Shown: positions 10,915 to 24,429, counted from the stretch's first letter. The stretch is 64,000 nucleotides of DNA from Morinoia aosen (GCA_030386875.1 CM059562.1:75512095-75576094); one strand, 5' to 3'. Notes: generated by a model from the sequence alone, not told the origin. A program made the numbers and translations.

Positions 10915-13457
10915 ATGATACCGTTTCAAATGTAACGCTTTGCTATGTTTTTCTTTGGATATCAAGATTGTATGAGCTATGCAGTTCATTTTACCTCGCG
11001 TCCACTAGCATAGGAAAATAGTTAAATTAACAGCTGTCACCGAATGTTCAAATTTTTAGGTGTCACCTTTGAACTTTTCTCGCATTCAAAAAATTGTGTA
11101 ACCTGCACATATATACACAAGTCGTGAACGGAGTTGACTTATCGCAGCAGTGATTCTAAATCCTGTCTACGTTACACCATTAATTTATGCTGTTTACTAA
11201 CAAGATGTATAATCTTTTTCAAATAATCTCTGAAGTTACATCTCAGCATATGAATGCAACGCTAAAAAAGTTTGAAAACAATTTTTAGTTTTACTCCGCT
11301 CTCTAAAGGGAATACTATGATCAAAGAAAACATCATCCATACAGTATTCACTGCATATGAGAGGAATGAGGTGTATGCAAGAAACGGAGTTACTCCGAAA
11401 CCGATTTCATACTGGATTTACCTCCATTTGAGAATGCGTGTTATTTGAAGAAAATAATTAGAAGAGAAGAAATACATTGCTACAAACCTCTTACGCTTTG
11501 ATGTCGAAAATTGGTCGTGCGTAATTCTCTAGTTTTTCTGCCAATACACAAGATCCTCACATATTCATTAGTTACATGTACAGAAGTTATCTTTCCTTCA
11601 CTTCACTCTTACAATTGAAGCGCCTAAGCCCATAAGGGACAATTGAGGAGTTGGTAATTTTTACAAAAACCCATCGTCTGTTATTCTACAAGTTTCATTC
11701 TAAACCTTTTATATTTTTTATGTTTTCCAAACCCTATGACAAGAAAGCTGGAAAATAATTTACCGTATATAGTTTGAAATAAAATACTGATCTAGTCAGA
11801 TACGTTGACAGTCCACATGTAAGATAAGATCAAGCAAGTATACGTGACGACTTCCAGTGTTTTCATAAATATACGTCAAATTTATTACAATTTTACCTAA
11901 TCCCAAAAGAAAGCTGCAGCCTATAATGCCCGGCGAACTGAAGAATGTTCTCATACACCTCCGTATTGCTTTATTTTTTCCATGTTTTCCCCTCGCCAGC
12001 CGGCACTGCCTCACCCTCAGTGATCGAGGGCGGTTTTGAGTTACCCTCTGTTTACCTGCGCCCAGCTGCACTTGTTAACTCCTCCCAACTTTGTTGATGA
12101 AATTCTGTTTGCGTCTCCAGCGGGACTTGAGCGGCTGCACTGCTCTGCACCGCGAGAATTAGAGATCTAAGCTTAATTTTACCAGAATGCCTTATGAGTT
12201 TCTGTACATTCACGCTCAAATAAATGGGGAGAATTGTTCTAAAATGAAGCGCATTGTTCACCATTAAGAGGGAGGTTTTTGTATCTGAGGTACGGAGGTT
12301 ATATATTACCACGGTCACGGATCAGTTATAAATATATAATAAATCGGGAGAAGTATTCTCATATGAAAGGCGTTGTTCATCAGCTTGAAGATTGTTTTTC
12401 GTTGCTGAGGTAAAGAAGTAACATGTTAACATTGACCCATAACGGTGTGAAAAGTTCACGTCATGCAATGAAATAGAAGAAAATTCAAACAATGCGAGTT
12501 AGAAATTCGTCATTTCAGGATGAGGAAATTTCCAACAATAATAACAACAGATGTTGAAGTGTTACTAATGAATAAATCATTTACCGCAAGACTCACTCTG
12601 CATAACCTGAATATGTTTAATATACAAATTCACTTCACATAAATTGGCGCATATTATTTTACTCTATTTCACAACATTGAAATTAAATATTTCCGGTGCA
12701 TCTGACAGATAGTAAGTACGTTTGCTAAACATTTACCCTACCAATCAATACAGATATGGTCTTAATTTCTTACTATATTTTTTGCAGGCTGCAGAAGAAC
12801 GAATGAAATATTCCATGTGAGCTGCATTTCCGTCCTTTTATGCATTAAAGTTTACTTCTGCTATAACCTGAGCTCCAACACTTCAAAACAAGCTGTTTTC
12901 TGAAGATTGTTCCGGCATCTCCAAAAATATTCGTTATTTGGATTCCAGAAAAACATGTATACTCCAACTTTAAATTCCGGTGAACACGAAAGACTATACT
13001 AAAACGACCATCAAAACGAGGAGCATTTGATAACATTCTGCTAAAGAGGGAAAAGGAACGAATTGTTCCCCGTGACTCCCCCCCCAATAGTTTACGTAGT
13101 AAATAAAAGCATAAATGGTCGTATAAGCACGCGCGTCAACGCCTTCCCGAGGGTGAAATTTGGCCTGCCAAAACTTGACAGCCAACTTGACGCGAGCGAG
13201 GGGGCGGGAAACGCGCTCTCAGAGACAGAATGCAGAAAATATGTCATGGTTTCCAGATAAATTTGGTGTTAAAACGACCGCATGAGAAAGGAAATGTATT
13301 AGTTTATGTCCAAAAGGCAAAATTAAATTTACCTTATGAAAACGTTAGTGTTTACGTTATAAATTTTTCAGTCCTACAAGATCGATGTTACAAAGTTAAA
13401 ATTTATTATTTGCTGCAGTTCTTCTGGCTTCATCATTACGGAAATTCTTGTATCAAA
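10915..13457. other. non-coding stretch
   Basis: No gene is recognised. A GC-rich patch at 13130-13225 contains GGGGGCGGGAAACGCGC, a GC-box-like element that could be promoter sequence, but no transcript start or first exon could be defined. Confidence 0.35.
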
Positions 13458-13569
13458 TTATGAAAGCCTCAGTGCCAAAATTATGAAGGTTTTAGTACCA
13501 AAATTACGAAGGCCTCAGTACCAAAATTACGAAATCCTCAGTGCCAAAATTATGAAGTCCTCAGCACCT
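13458..13569 (+). repeat. 23-bp tandem repeat, 5 copies
   Basis: TTATGAAGGCCTCAGTACC plus AAAA recurs at 13458, 13481, 13504, 13527 and 13550 with a few substitutions. Confidence 0.9.
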
Positions 13570-14205
13570 AAACAAAGACTGGGCAAGCTTTCCAGCTCAC
13601 TTTATGCTTGTGTAGTAATGCAATGAATAAGAAGAATAATAATTACACACGGGGGTACTGCTTGGTGTTGAGGCCAAGGTACAAAGGCATGATACGACGT
13701 AGTGTTGCGACAAGGGAAAACGTACGTGACAGAAAACCTACATTCAGCAATTTGTATTTACCACATCCTTCTGCAGCTGCGATGTTGATATTCTGCAGAT
13801 CGTGCTTTGTGCGCCAAGTATGTTGGGATATTTTCAGGTATCAAAATGAATGTGTGTATTAAATGTCAAAATAGTGTCGTATTTCGTTCTAAAACTGGCA
13901 CTTAATACAAAATATGGCAAAAGGGACGATTGTTTTGAACTATAACTAATTGACAGTCAGGGACCCTAGCTCACTTTTTCGCTTAATCTGTGACTTACCT
14001 AGAAAATTTGTTCAACACTCGTTTCACCACTCGAGTAACGGAGCTAACAACTTCAATAAAGTTTACGCTATAAAGCTGATGTATACAGCGGGATTTGCTC
14101 GGTACCTGTGGACGAAACGACGGATTGATTTCCGTGTACAAATTAATTTTGCATGCTCGAGCATTTGAAGAGATAACTGGTGCAGCTAGAACAAATTTTA
14201 AAAGA

Positions 14206-14440
14206 TAGAAATGACTCTTGACTACATGGAGAATTAAGATCCAGTACCAGTTTCGAAAGAATTAACAGCCAGTACTCATGAAGAATTAACAACCAGAACA
14301 CGCGAAGAATGAACAACCAGTATCAGTTTCAAATGATGAAAATGACACTTGACTGTATGAAGAATTAACAACTAGTGCTTGCGAAAAATTAACACCCAGT
14401 ACTCACGAAACACTAACAATGAGCCTCAGTTCCAAAAGAT
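14206..14440 (+). repeat. degenerate tandem array related to 16262-16612
   Basis: Shared words are GAAATGACTCTTGACTACAT, GAAGAATTAACAACCAGT and TTTCAAA. The copies are more scrambled than in the array 2 kb downstream. Both share orientation and derive from one unit family. Confidence 0.75.
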
Positions 14441-14451
14441 GTAAGCGACTG

Positions 14452-14640
14452 GCGTTGGCGGCGCAACAGGCGCGCAGAGCAGGCCGGCGCAGCGCTGAGT
14501 CGGTGCTGGTGTGAAGCCCCACATGGCGGTGTCCTGTTACATGGTGTGCTGTGCACCCTCACCCCGCCCCCTCCTCCCTCACGCAACCCCTTCAGCCCCT
14601 TCCTTCACGCTCTCTAACATCCAGCTCTTTACAAGGAAAA
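14452..14640. promoter_or_regulatory. GC-rich island, possible promoter
   Basis: A CpG- and C-rich block stands in AT-rich DNA, with CCCGCCCCCTCC (Sp1-type GC box on the minus strand). A 69-codon plus frame overlaps it without support. It may be a promoter or 5' exon, but no transcription start is visible. Confidence 0.25.
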
Positions 14641-14738
14641 CTTCTCTTCATTCCCTCTCCCTTCCTGTCATCGTACGTATGAACAAGCTCGTGAACTGTA
14701 GCAGTGGTCGCATTTTTTAATCCAATAGCTAGTTTGAA

Positions 14739-14862
14739 TTATGCTTAGGAACAAAGTTTAGGATTGAAATTATGTTTAGGAACTAGGTTTAGGAGAAAAA
14801 TTATGTTTAAGAACAAGGTTTAGGAGAAAAATTATGTTTAGGAACAAGGTGTAGGATTAAAG
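14739..14862 (+). repeat. 31-bp tandem repeat, 4 copies
   Basis: TTATGTTTAGGAACAAGG plus GTTTAGGAGAAAA recurs at 14739, 14770, 14801 and 14832. Confidence 0.9.
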
Positions 14863-15953
14863 GACAAAGACCTCCTAAAAATTCAATGTCCAAGTTATTT
14901 TATTCGCTGTCCATTTTATCTATGCAAACTTGAAAACATATCCACTCACCCGTCTTGCGTTACAAATGACGATGCAGATTTGATGTATGTTCAGCGCAGC
15001 TCCTATTTTCAAGGAAGCGGGGACCATGGAAATTATTAAACACAAAGGAATGGAATAATTTGAGTTGTAACATCAGATTAAAAAAAACAGCTTGATAATG
15101 CTGCGACAAAGAGGGGCTTCGACACTTGTTGTGACAGAACCAATGGTCCTCCTGACGACAATTTTACTCCAACGATAGCCCTGTTTTTTGACGACGTATA
15201 ATGTCGATTCTCAATTTCAGCCCAGCAAATCTATATTCATTTTCTATATAAATCCGAAAACAAGAAGGCTTACATTAAAATAATAATATTTTACTTTATT
15301 ACAAATTTTGCTTCATTTAGGGAATCGCAAAAAAATCATTACTGTTATACGGAACCACCGACAATTTTTGTTTGGTTTATCATACTACACCTTCATGCAG
15401 TCTGTCTCCTTCATAATGTTGAATCTCACGTTATTGAGGAAGCATAGACCTCGTAAGCCTAATCAAAAAACTTTTACGAATCTCAATTTTATAATTTCCT
15501 ATCATGAATTATTGCTTGGTACACAGGAGAAATTTGTTGAATTGGGCTTCATTTTTTGGACATCAGAGTGAGAGTCAGGCCGTCACCTAGCTAACTCTTT
15601 TATTCCAGCATGCGTAAAATTTCGATTTTGGCGAAGGTTTTTAGTTCATAATGGAGAAAAATATTCCTGGTTCTCGAGAAAACGTTGAACGCAATTCTCA
15701 ACCAGAGTTGGTCGTGCTTCAATTTCATTAGTTCGGAGTTTACCATCTTCATTTCATTTCCTTAGTATTATACTGGAAGCCACCGTAATTGAATATCATC
15801 GTACAACGTTCGCTTTATCTTTCGCTTCGTGAAGAATTTCTTTCTAATTAGTTGACGGCAGTCTTCCGTTGAACTTTCTTTGAAGTCAGATTTGTGGTCA
15901 CATCGTGAGTTAATTGCTTCAAATTTAATCAAAACCCATTTCATACATTCCAG
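14863..15953. other. non-coding stretch
   Basis: AT-rich; the 87-codon plus frame at 15308-15571 has no splice, start or compositional support. Confidence 0.4.
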
Positions 15954-16242
15954 TTGGTATTTCCTTTTGACCGTCGACTTTCCCGAAGCCCCAGAAAACC
16001 ACCTGAATTATGCACACGCCAACACACCGTCACCGGCGCTGCAACGAAGAGAAATAAGCTCACAAAATTCTGGCGGCCGCGGTTACGTGAAGTGTTAACG
16101 AAACGAGGACCGTCATTAGAGGAGTCCACACTTCACAGTGCCGCTGTCTCCTGCGGGCTATCGGGTTGCAGCCCGCGTCCCATACACTCGGGGGCGTCAA
16201 CGGGGCCCGTAAACTGGTGCATGTGGGTCGGGGCTCGATGTG
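15954..16242 (+). CDS. candidate coding exon, product unknown
   Basis: The acceptor CATACATTCCAG precedes 15954 and the strong donor TG|GTGAGT follows 16242. One plus frame is open through the entire 289 bases (96 codons plus one base), and the block is far GC-richer than its flanks. The predicted peptide is basic at first (RRLSRSPRKPP, KRNKLTKFWRPR) and later Cys- and Gly-rich. No domain is recognised. A non-coding or 5'-UTR exon is an equal possibility. It sits just upstream of the 48-bp repeat array, which would begin inside the following intron. Confidence 0.33.
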
Positions 16243-16261
16243 GTGAGTGATTCGGGAGATG

Positions 16262-16612
16262 GAAGTCACTCTTGACTATATGACGAATTAACAAGCAGCT
16301 TCCAAAGATAGAAGTGAATCTTAACTACTTGAAGAATTAGCAGCCGGTTTCAAAGGATGGAAGTGACTCTTGACTACATGAAGAATTAACAACCGGTTTC
16401 AAAGGATGGAAATGACTCTTGACTACATGAAGAATTAACAACCGGTTTCATAGGATGGAAATGACTCTTAATTACATGATGAACAACCAGCAGAAGTGTC
16501 ATCAGATGGAAGTGACTCTTGACTACATGAAGAACTAACAACCACTTTCAAAAGATGGAAGTGACTTATGACTTCATGAAGAATAAACAACCAGTTTCAA
16601 AAGATAGAAGTT
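16262..16612 (+). repeat. 48-49-bp tandem array, 7-8 copies
   Basis: Unit GGAAGTGACTCTTGACTACA, then TGAAGAATTAACAACCGG, then TTTCAAAGGAT. The central copies are nearly identical and the edges diverged. It is a sister of the array at 14206-14440. Confidence 0.9.
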
Positions 16613-16623
16613 CGGCCTGAGCC

Positions 16624-16734
16624 ATTCGGTCTGACTTTTTCGTCGGGGCAGCTATGATTTTAACCGTCCAAGTATAGCTTCTGTCTACAGGACGGCCAAA
16701 ATCATAGATGAAACAGCTGAAAAGTCTGACTGGG
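16624..16734. mobile_element. MITE-like element related to the 108-bp family
   Basis: The ends GGTCTGACTTTTTCGTC and GAAAAGTCTGACTGGG are imperfect mirror images. Inner arms CTATGATTTTAACCGTCC and GGACGGCCAAAATCATAG fold onto each other. The termini resemble CCCAGTCTAACTTTTTC of the elements at 3481 and 48362, while the interior differs. Confidence 0.6.
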
Positions 16735-19700
16735 TGGCAGCCATTTGTAGTGGTATTTCCAACATCGTGGTCTGCATTCTATCATAGTTCGAAATGCGAC
16801 GCATCATGAAAAATTAATTTTGAACGACTTATTGGGCCTACAAACTAGAGTGCTGTGGGCGGGATGTAAACAAAAAAATAATGAAGAAAGGTTATGAAAC
16901 GAGATTAAACTGGAAGAAGAAAGTGTCAGGTACTGAAACACAGGATAGCAGTGAACCTAAAGAGAGGATCCTTAGCGTAACAAAACCCTATTTTATTTGA
17001 ACGAAAGAAAAGGTCTATCTAACTCACAGCTCGTGACCTCACATTTTTGCACATGGAGCACTAATTCCCATAGATACGGTAGCCGTGAAATTACACGCAG
17101 AGTCGCGTGCTATAATGGCTCAAGGTCCAAACAAAATGGGGATATTCCTTTCTGCAACTACTTCTCAAGTGGTCCCAAAATCGCCTTGTTATCGATCCAT
17201 GTGTAATTTCCATTATTTTTTCCAGTTCGTCAGGGTTAATTTCCAGTTAATATCATGAATTTGAAACCCTGTCCATCAGACGGTTTTTTTTTCAGTGCAC
17301 GGTTTTTTTTACTTGTATGAAACACAAGGAAATCTTACCTAAGAGCTGACCATTTTAAGAAAATTGAAGCAATTGCATTCACACTTTCAAAAGGTCATCA
17401 TCACACACACAGTGTTGGGATCAGTGAAGGGCAAAGTTATTCGAATCATTAAATGGTGCTTCAATAACACACATCTTGCAGTGGCGTCATTCTCCTAAAA
17501 TTTCACCGCCTTTCTAAATCAGAATCATCGAAATGAAAGTTCACAGATTATAATTATGATAACATCACAAATTATAATAGATGAGCATTTGTGTGTTTGT
17601 GCGGTGAGTAAAGATAATGCAGAAAATTAATCTATTCCGTTCACATTTCCTACGTGAAAATTCCGTGTTTATATTATTTGAGCTCTTGTATTTGTCCGGA
17701 CGGTTCTCAACATCTCTAATTTTACATCTGTGTCATGAATTATTACTTCTTTCTACTTGTGTAATAGGAGTACTCAAAAATAATCTTTTCACTGCAAGGT
17801 GTGCCGAACATGACACATGCAGAATTTTTCTGTGTATAGAAATAATTACTTGAGACAAGTGCATTGCCACGGCTTCTCATCGCTAATGAGACATACCATA
17901 CATAAAATGAACGCGTGTAATACAGACAAGTGCATGCGTAGATATTTCTTTATTTTCAAAAATAATTCATGCAGTGAAGAGTTAGCCTCAATATCAATAG
18001 TCATCACATATACTTTTTCGCAAAAGTATAAAATATATGCCAGAAACTGCTACAAAATTTTATAATTAGTCATGATATCAATAGTTATCACATACTACCG
18101 GCAAAAACACACAAATAATTCCTGGAAATTATTGCTACAAAATTTCAGGTAAAATTTTTGCCTACCGTGGACCGATTCAAGAGTCGGAGATGAGCCCTGT
18201 GCACAAGGTAAGCTCATAACGCTCCCTCCCTCCCTCCCTTCCTCCCTCCCTCAGTGTCGACTCTGTTTTGTGCGTGTGAGGTGGTGACATTTTTTTCCTG
18301 AACTTTTAAGGTGCTTGGAAACGTGAAATTTATTCGCAAATGTGATAATAGAGTTACTTGAGTGTTATGCTCTAAGCCATGATATTTGAACTCAAAGTGT
18401 TCATTAAATAATCTCCATCTTGTATTAGTTTTGTTCCATTTGGCCTTAGAATCAAAGACTTGATATTCCAGAAGTAGCTCTGCCGAAAATATTTTCACAC
18501 CTGTTTCACTGACTTTAAAGATTTTGGTTGATGATTAAGGTTAGTTTAGATTTCGGTTGATGTTGAGAGCTGAATGTGAAGTTCCAGCGGATTGACCTTT
18601 CATGCAGTTTCGCTTCAAATTTCACTCAGTAATAAAGTAAAAGTTTCAGTAATACGTTTTATTCGTTATAAGTATAAGAAAGAAAGGAAAAAAAGAAAAA
18701 GTGTTGATTTCTCTCCAAAAAAGTTGAGACACTAAATGTAATAAAATACATTGGTTTTTTAAAAATTTTCTAATGTAACGGTCCTTAATTTATGAACAAT
18801 CCATCCGAGGTGTACAATAGCCGCGTCAGGAGTTAATTACGTTATTGAAAGAAATATTGAAACTATTTTCTTGTAGATATTTTATCCAAGACAAGATAAT
18901 CGAAAGCTAACAAATACTTTAAATACTACTGGATAATGCCTTTGAGGTTTTTTGCTGTAGGTTAAAACGAAAGGAAAAGGAAAAAAACGTTTATTTTCAA
19001 AAATTCAATACATCAAATCAATTGCAATATTTAAGTTTTTAATATTTCTCAACACAAAGGTCCTCGTGACGACAAGCCATCTAAGATTGATCGTCATCCA
19101 TCACAGCCTGGAAGATGAGTGTTGCGCTTATCTTCCGTTGTCGGTCTCTCTACGCAATGCAAAACCCTCACAATCCATTATGCCTGCATGGGAACAGTTT
19201 AATTGAGCTTCTTTGAACTGCCCGACTTCAAAAATCTCAGGACCTTAAAAATGTCGGGACTCGAAAAAAATGCCCGACTAGAAAAATTTCCACATGCATT
19301 GCTAGCTTTAGAGTCTCGGTTGGCATTACTTGCTGGGATCGAAGGATGTCTGATATTTCTAACTGGAATTACAACAACGCGCAAATTTAGCAAATATTGA
19401 TAAGTATGTTGTAGAGTTTAAAATTTTTGGACATTATACGCCTAATGAAAACCAGCCAGTTAATCGAGCTACGATGTGCAATACTTTCAGAAGTTTCTCT
19501 AAAGTCCTCGTTTTCTACATACCTGGTTTTAATTTGTAAAAAGTGATTTAAGGCTAACTATTCTAAATATGAAAATTTTTGCATTCGGGTTTAAAATTCT
19601 GAAGAATTCCTTCCAAGTGAATTTTTTGTATAGACAAGTCTATTATGACCTCAAAATTTTTACTAATGTTTCTTTTTTTAAATATTTTTCGTCTGTCAGC

Positions 19701-20340
19701 AATTATATTTTGACTGGCATAAATGAAAGTATTTCACGATGGTCTCTATGATAAGAGTTTCACTATTTCAAGCATCGGCACTATAATAATTCGCTTAATA
19801 TACAAATATTCATATACTTTTTGTCTTCAACACTCTTACTTATTTATTTTAATTTGAATGATGACATAGATACCATTCAACTGGTATAAAGACATGGCGT
19901 CAGCTTCCTGTTGTTTACATGCCAAAAAATATTGCGGTATTGAAAATTGAATATATCATTCAAGAAAATGCAACTTATCGGGAGGGAAAACTTTACCTAT
20001 TTACAAAATCTTCTTGGCAAATAATTAACAATAATGCACAGTTGTTGGTTAGTTGAAACGTCTCTGTTCCGCTCCTGAAGGAAGCTTAAGGACCGTATTT
20101 GTCATAAATTTTACCATTGCACTAGTAAAAGAGTATTTCAATCGCGGATACTATCAGGATGAATTCATTTGTCTTTCATATACATGTGAAAGATTTATTT
20201 AAAGGAAAATATCTAACCTCATCACACTACTTAATTTAATTCTTAATTCACAGGTATTATTGGAAAGGTGTATTTGGTCGGTGCACATACGTTAAACATT
20301 GAAAAAAAAGTCAAAGATTTAGTGATGCCAATGTCATGAA
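16735..20340. other. AT-rich non-coding stretch with a CCCT microsatellite
   Basis: No supported exon. A pyrimidine tract of CTCC/CCTT repeats lies at 18222-18252. The remaining open frames are short and overlap on both strands. Confidence 0.45.
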
Positions 20341-21807
20341 TACGCTCATTGCGTACTTTACGCCATACGCTCATTGCACACTTTACGCAATACGCTCATT
20401 GCGTACTTTACGCAATACGCTCATTGCACACTTTACGCAATACGCTCATTGCGTACTTTACGCAATACGCTCATTGCACACTTTACGTAATACGCTCATT
20501 GCACACTTTACGCAATACGCTCATTGCGTACTTTACGCAATACGCTCATTGCACACTTTACGCAATACGCTCATTGCACACTTTACGCAATACGCTCATT
20601 GCACACTTTACGCAATACGCTCATTGCGTACTCTACGCAATACGCTCATTGCACACTTTACGCAATACGCTCATTGCGTACTTTACGCAATACGCTCATT
20701 GCACACTTTACGCAATACGCTCATTGCACACTTTACGCAATACGCTCATTGCGTACTTTACGCAATACGCTCATTGCACACTTTACGCAATACGCTCATT
20801 GCGTACTTTACGCAATACGCTCATTGCACACTTCACGCAATACGCTCATTGCGTACTTTACGCAATGCGCTCATTGCACACTTTACGCAATACGCTCATT
20901 GCGTACTTTACGCAATACGCTCATTGCACACTTTACGCAATACGCTCATTGCGTACTTTACGCAATACGCTCATTGCACACTTTACGCAATACGCTCATT
21001 GCGTACTTTACGCAATACGCTCATTGCACACTTTACGCAATACGCTCATTGCGTACTTTACGCAATACGCTCATTGCACACTTTACGCAATACGCTCGTT
21101 GCACACTTTACGCAATACGCTCATTGCACACTTTACGCAATACGCTCATTGCACACTTTACGCAATACGCTCAGTGCGTACTTTACGCAATACGCTCATT
21201 GCACACTTTACGCAATACGCTCATTGCACACTTTACGCAATACGCTCATTGCACACTTTACGCAATACGCTCATTGCACACTTTACGCAATACGCTCATT
21301 GCACACTTTACGCAATACACTCATTGCACACTTTACGCAATACGCTCATTGCACACTTTACGCAATACGCTCATTGCACAATTTACGCAACACGCTCATT
21401 GCACACTTTACGCAATATACGCTCATTGCACACTTTACGCAATACGCTCATTGCACACTTTACGCAATACGCTCATTGCACACTTTACGCAATACGCTCA
21501 TCGCACACTTTACGCAATACGCTCATTGCACACTTTACGCAATACGCTCATTGCACACTTTTCGTAATACGCTCATTGCACACTTTACGCAATACGCTCA
21601 TTGCACAATTTACGCAATACACTCATTGCACACTTTACGCAATACGCTCATTGCACACTTTACGCAATACGCTCATTGCACACTTTACGCAATACGCTCA
21701 TTGCACACATTACGCAATACGCTCATTGCACACTTTACGCAATACGCTCATTGCACACATTACGCAATACGCTCATTGCACACTTTACGCAATACACTCA
21801 TTGCACA
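20341..21807 (+). repeat. 25-bp satellite array, about 58 monomers
   Basis: The monomer is TACGCTCATTGCACACTT plus TACGCAA. Two main variants exist. In variant A the middle reads TTGCGTACTT; in variant B it reads TTGCACACTT. A and B largely alternate in the first half, giving a 50-bp higher-order period, while the second half is almost pure B. A two-base insertion sits near 21415. All three plus frames stay open for about 350-510 codons because the monomer contains no plus-strand stop; the minus strand is full of stops. Not treated as coding. Confidence 0.97.
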
Positions 21808-22909
21808 GTGCTCGAGGAATATGCGAATTATGCTGCTTTACATCATTAGCGACCTGATGAAATGATGTATGTGCTCCATGGAACATCCTCTAATCCCGTC
21901 CACTCAGTGTCTGCCCATTGCCAAGCTTCGACAGTTTCCTCCTGTGCGCCTATAATAGTCAAGTTATGCGATACTTTGCCTCGGGTTTGAGGGAACGAAA
22001 CTTCCCGTACGGTTTCAGTACCTGCACAAGCAGTTTTGAGAGTAACGATAATTCTATTGTTAATGATACACGGCCCTGAAATACTGTTTTATAAAATTGA
22101 TAGGAGTTCAATAACGTGCAGTGCAAATACTGTACAGTGTTGAACTATAATTTTATTCAATCAATAAATATAGGTTTTCGATAACTGAACTTGAATAAAT
22201 AAACACTTTTAATTGAATAATCAAACACTTATTCATTGGATGAACACATTGGATGTTATACATATTTCTTTTCAGCAGCAGCTTAATAATTGAAATATAA
22301 TTAGATTTTAGATTTTTTTGCTGACTTTGGTAAGAACTACTCAATGTCGGCTGGTATGGGAACTGATATCTGCATGAACTTCAATGCCAGCTCATCTGAG
22401 GCAGGTTGGGCAAAGCATTTGAATAAGGAAGAATTCAGTAGCGCCCACACTTTCAGTAGGCGGTCGCAGTGGAAATGTCAAACTCCTGCACCAAGAATAG
22501 AGTAAATAGGATTGAATTTCATGCAAGTGTTTCCAACGAAACCTGTGACACTGGGATTTCCAATTTTTAAGGCTTTTGAAAGAATCTTTGATGTTTGCTG
22601 AGTACCTGCATGCTAGCTTGTTATTTTTCACTTATTTATTTCTTCTCCGCCTTTGAAAAGAGAAGTGGGATTGTGCGTATCGTTAGGGTTAGGTACTATA
22701 CACACTACGGTGTCCTCATGAGACTGTGGGCCGAAGTCAAGTCCCTTAAACTATTCCTGGCATGAGTGCATTGTTGTTACCCCTCATTATTTAGCTACAT
22801 TGACTGAGAGCAGGAGTTAATAAAATTATTCAAAACACGAGACTGTAGATAAGTTGTGTCTTATCGGAGACCTATCATCAAATGAGACGCAAAAATTACC
22901 AGGAGAGAT
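21808..22909. other. non-coding stretch
   Basis: No exon or repeat is supported. Confidence 0.4.
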
Positions 22910-23053
22910 TTTAGGGTCAATATCACCGATCCTCAGATATTACATGGACTGAAGACTATTTTCTCTCCGCATAAAAGAAGGGTTAGGGTCCGTATCACTA
23001 ATACTCAGATGTTACATGAAATGAAGACTATTATCTTTCAGCATTAAAAAAGA
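22910..23053 (+). repeat. 72-bp direct duplication
   Basis: TTAGGGTC..TATCAC followed by CTCAGAT.TTACATG and GAAGACTATT occurs near 22911 and again near 22983 with about 15% visible difference. Confidence 0.75.
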
Positions 23054-23639
23054 ATTCGCAGTGCTTGGTGAAGATAATTAATTTAATGCACCCTGCAGAC
23101 TCTAATCAAGAGGACTTCAATTCCGACAGTCAGACTGGAACCAGCCTGAACTCGGCGGCCACTTCTTGGCATCCGGTTCCGTAAAGTCCAATTGTGTCAG
23201 TAGCTCGCATTTAGTCGTAACTAGCAAAAATTTGTTTGCCATAGTTTACAAATACATAGATTCTTCATAAAATTAATTCATGAAAAGTTCTTCGACGCTT
23301 CAAAGTCTACTGTAAGCATAGACGTTAGCAACGACCATTTGAAATTACGCACTTATAGGTATACTTTGCGAGCTTGATGCCTGGGTTGCAGGCCACCCAA
23401 ACTTCATTTTCTAACCCTAGTTGATTTACATTTTCCAGCTAGTCGGGTCTCGCACAGCATTAGTCATTAATGCTGAACGAGATCCGATTTGGTTCTGGTA
23501 TTCTTAAATTTGGACATAATTATCTACAATCCTCTGGCCCTTTAAAAAAATTGCTAGCTATAATCTCATAAAGACATCTTGCGACTCCCAGTGTCATCAA
23601 AGTGTCATAACCTACGTGGGTTACAAGGCCTAACTTTGC

Positions 23640-23832
23640 TGGGCAAAAAGAGCAAAATTTAAATATTATGACTAAAACAAACGCCAATCTGAAAACCCTG
23701 GCTTTAAAGCCCTCTTTGTTGTCGAAGGCTAAGTGGATATCCAAGCAAAACTTTGCACGACAAAAAGAGCAAAATTTGAAAATTATAGCCAGAACAAACG
23801 CCAATCTGACAACCCTGCCTTTAAAACGTGAA
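23640..23832 (+). repeat. 119-bp diverged direct duplication
   Basis: AAAAAGAGCAAAATTT...ACAAACGCCAATCTGA.AACCCTG.CTTTAAA occurs near 23642 and 23761. The open frames on both strands here follow from the duplication. Confidence 0.75.
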
Positions 23833-24237
23833 CGTATACAATATACAATTTTTCCTATTGGTCAATGACCTGTAGTAGGCCTCTTGAGGTGTGAGATATG
23901 TTGCACAAACTCAGACTGTGTTAATTAAAGTGCTCTTACTATGTAGAGTGATGAGCTCATCTTTGACTAGTAACACGACGATTATTGATGAACGTGCGAT
24001 TGAGTTCCCCGTCAGAGGGACTCTTCTTAATAAATCATAGTATTTCTTGGTCGCATGAACGAAAGTGGGCACTTCCGGTTGTGTAAATCATCCTCGTTAA
24101 AAATAGAAACAGACCTGCAGCCTACATGCTACGCGAACTTCAATTTCTGACTCAATTTAATTTCTATTTTTTAGCTGGTCGGATCTCTGGTACAGCTGGC
24201 ACATTTTTCAAAGAGTCAGAACATAAACTACTTATGC

Positions 24238-24276
24238 AGATTACTCCCTGTATATAATAGAACGTACACGGAGTAA
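24238..24276. repeat. short perfect hairpin
   Basis: GATTACTCC, one unpaired base, then TGTA is mirrored by TACA, one base, then GGAGTAATC around a 12-base loop. Function unknown. Confidence 0.5.
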
Positions 24277-24429
24277 TCAGCAATATTCCTTTATTCTTGA
24301 TTAGCTTAGTCTCTCATTAATACGGATCATCTATCACGGAGATATGAAGAAAAGCATTTGATGTGCCAGTAATAAAATTATACAGTGAAATAAATTTTAA
24401 AATTTACACCAGCTTAGTAGTATATTTGA

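Noticed and set aside
20336..21865. Three overlapping plus-strand frames of 347-509 codons
   Set aside because: All three frames of a stop-free 25-bp satellite stay open automatically; the peptides are the same 25-residue cycle and the frames end where the array ends.
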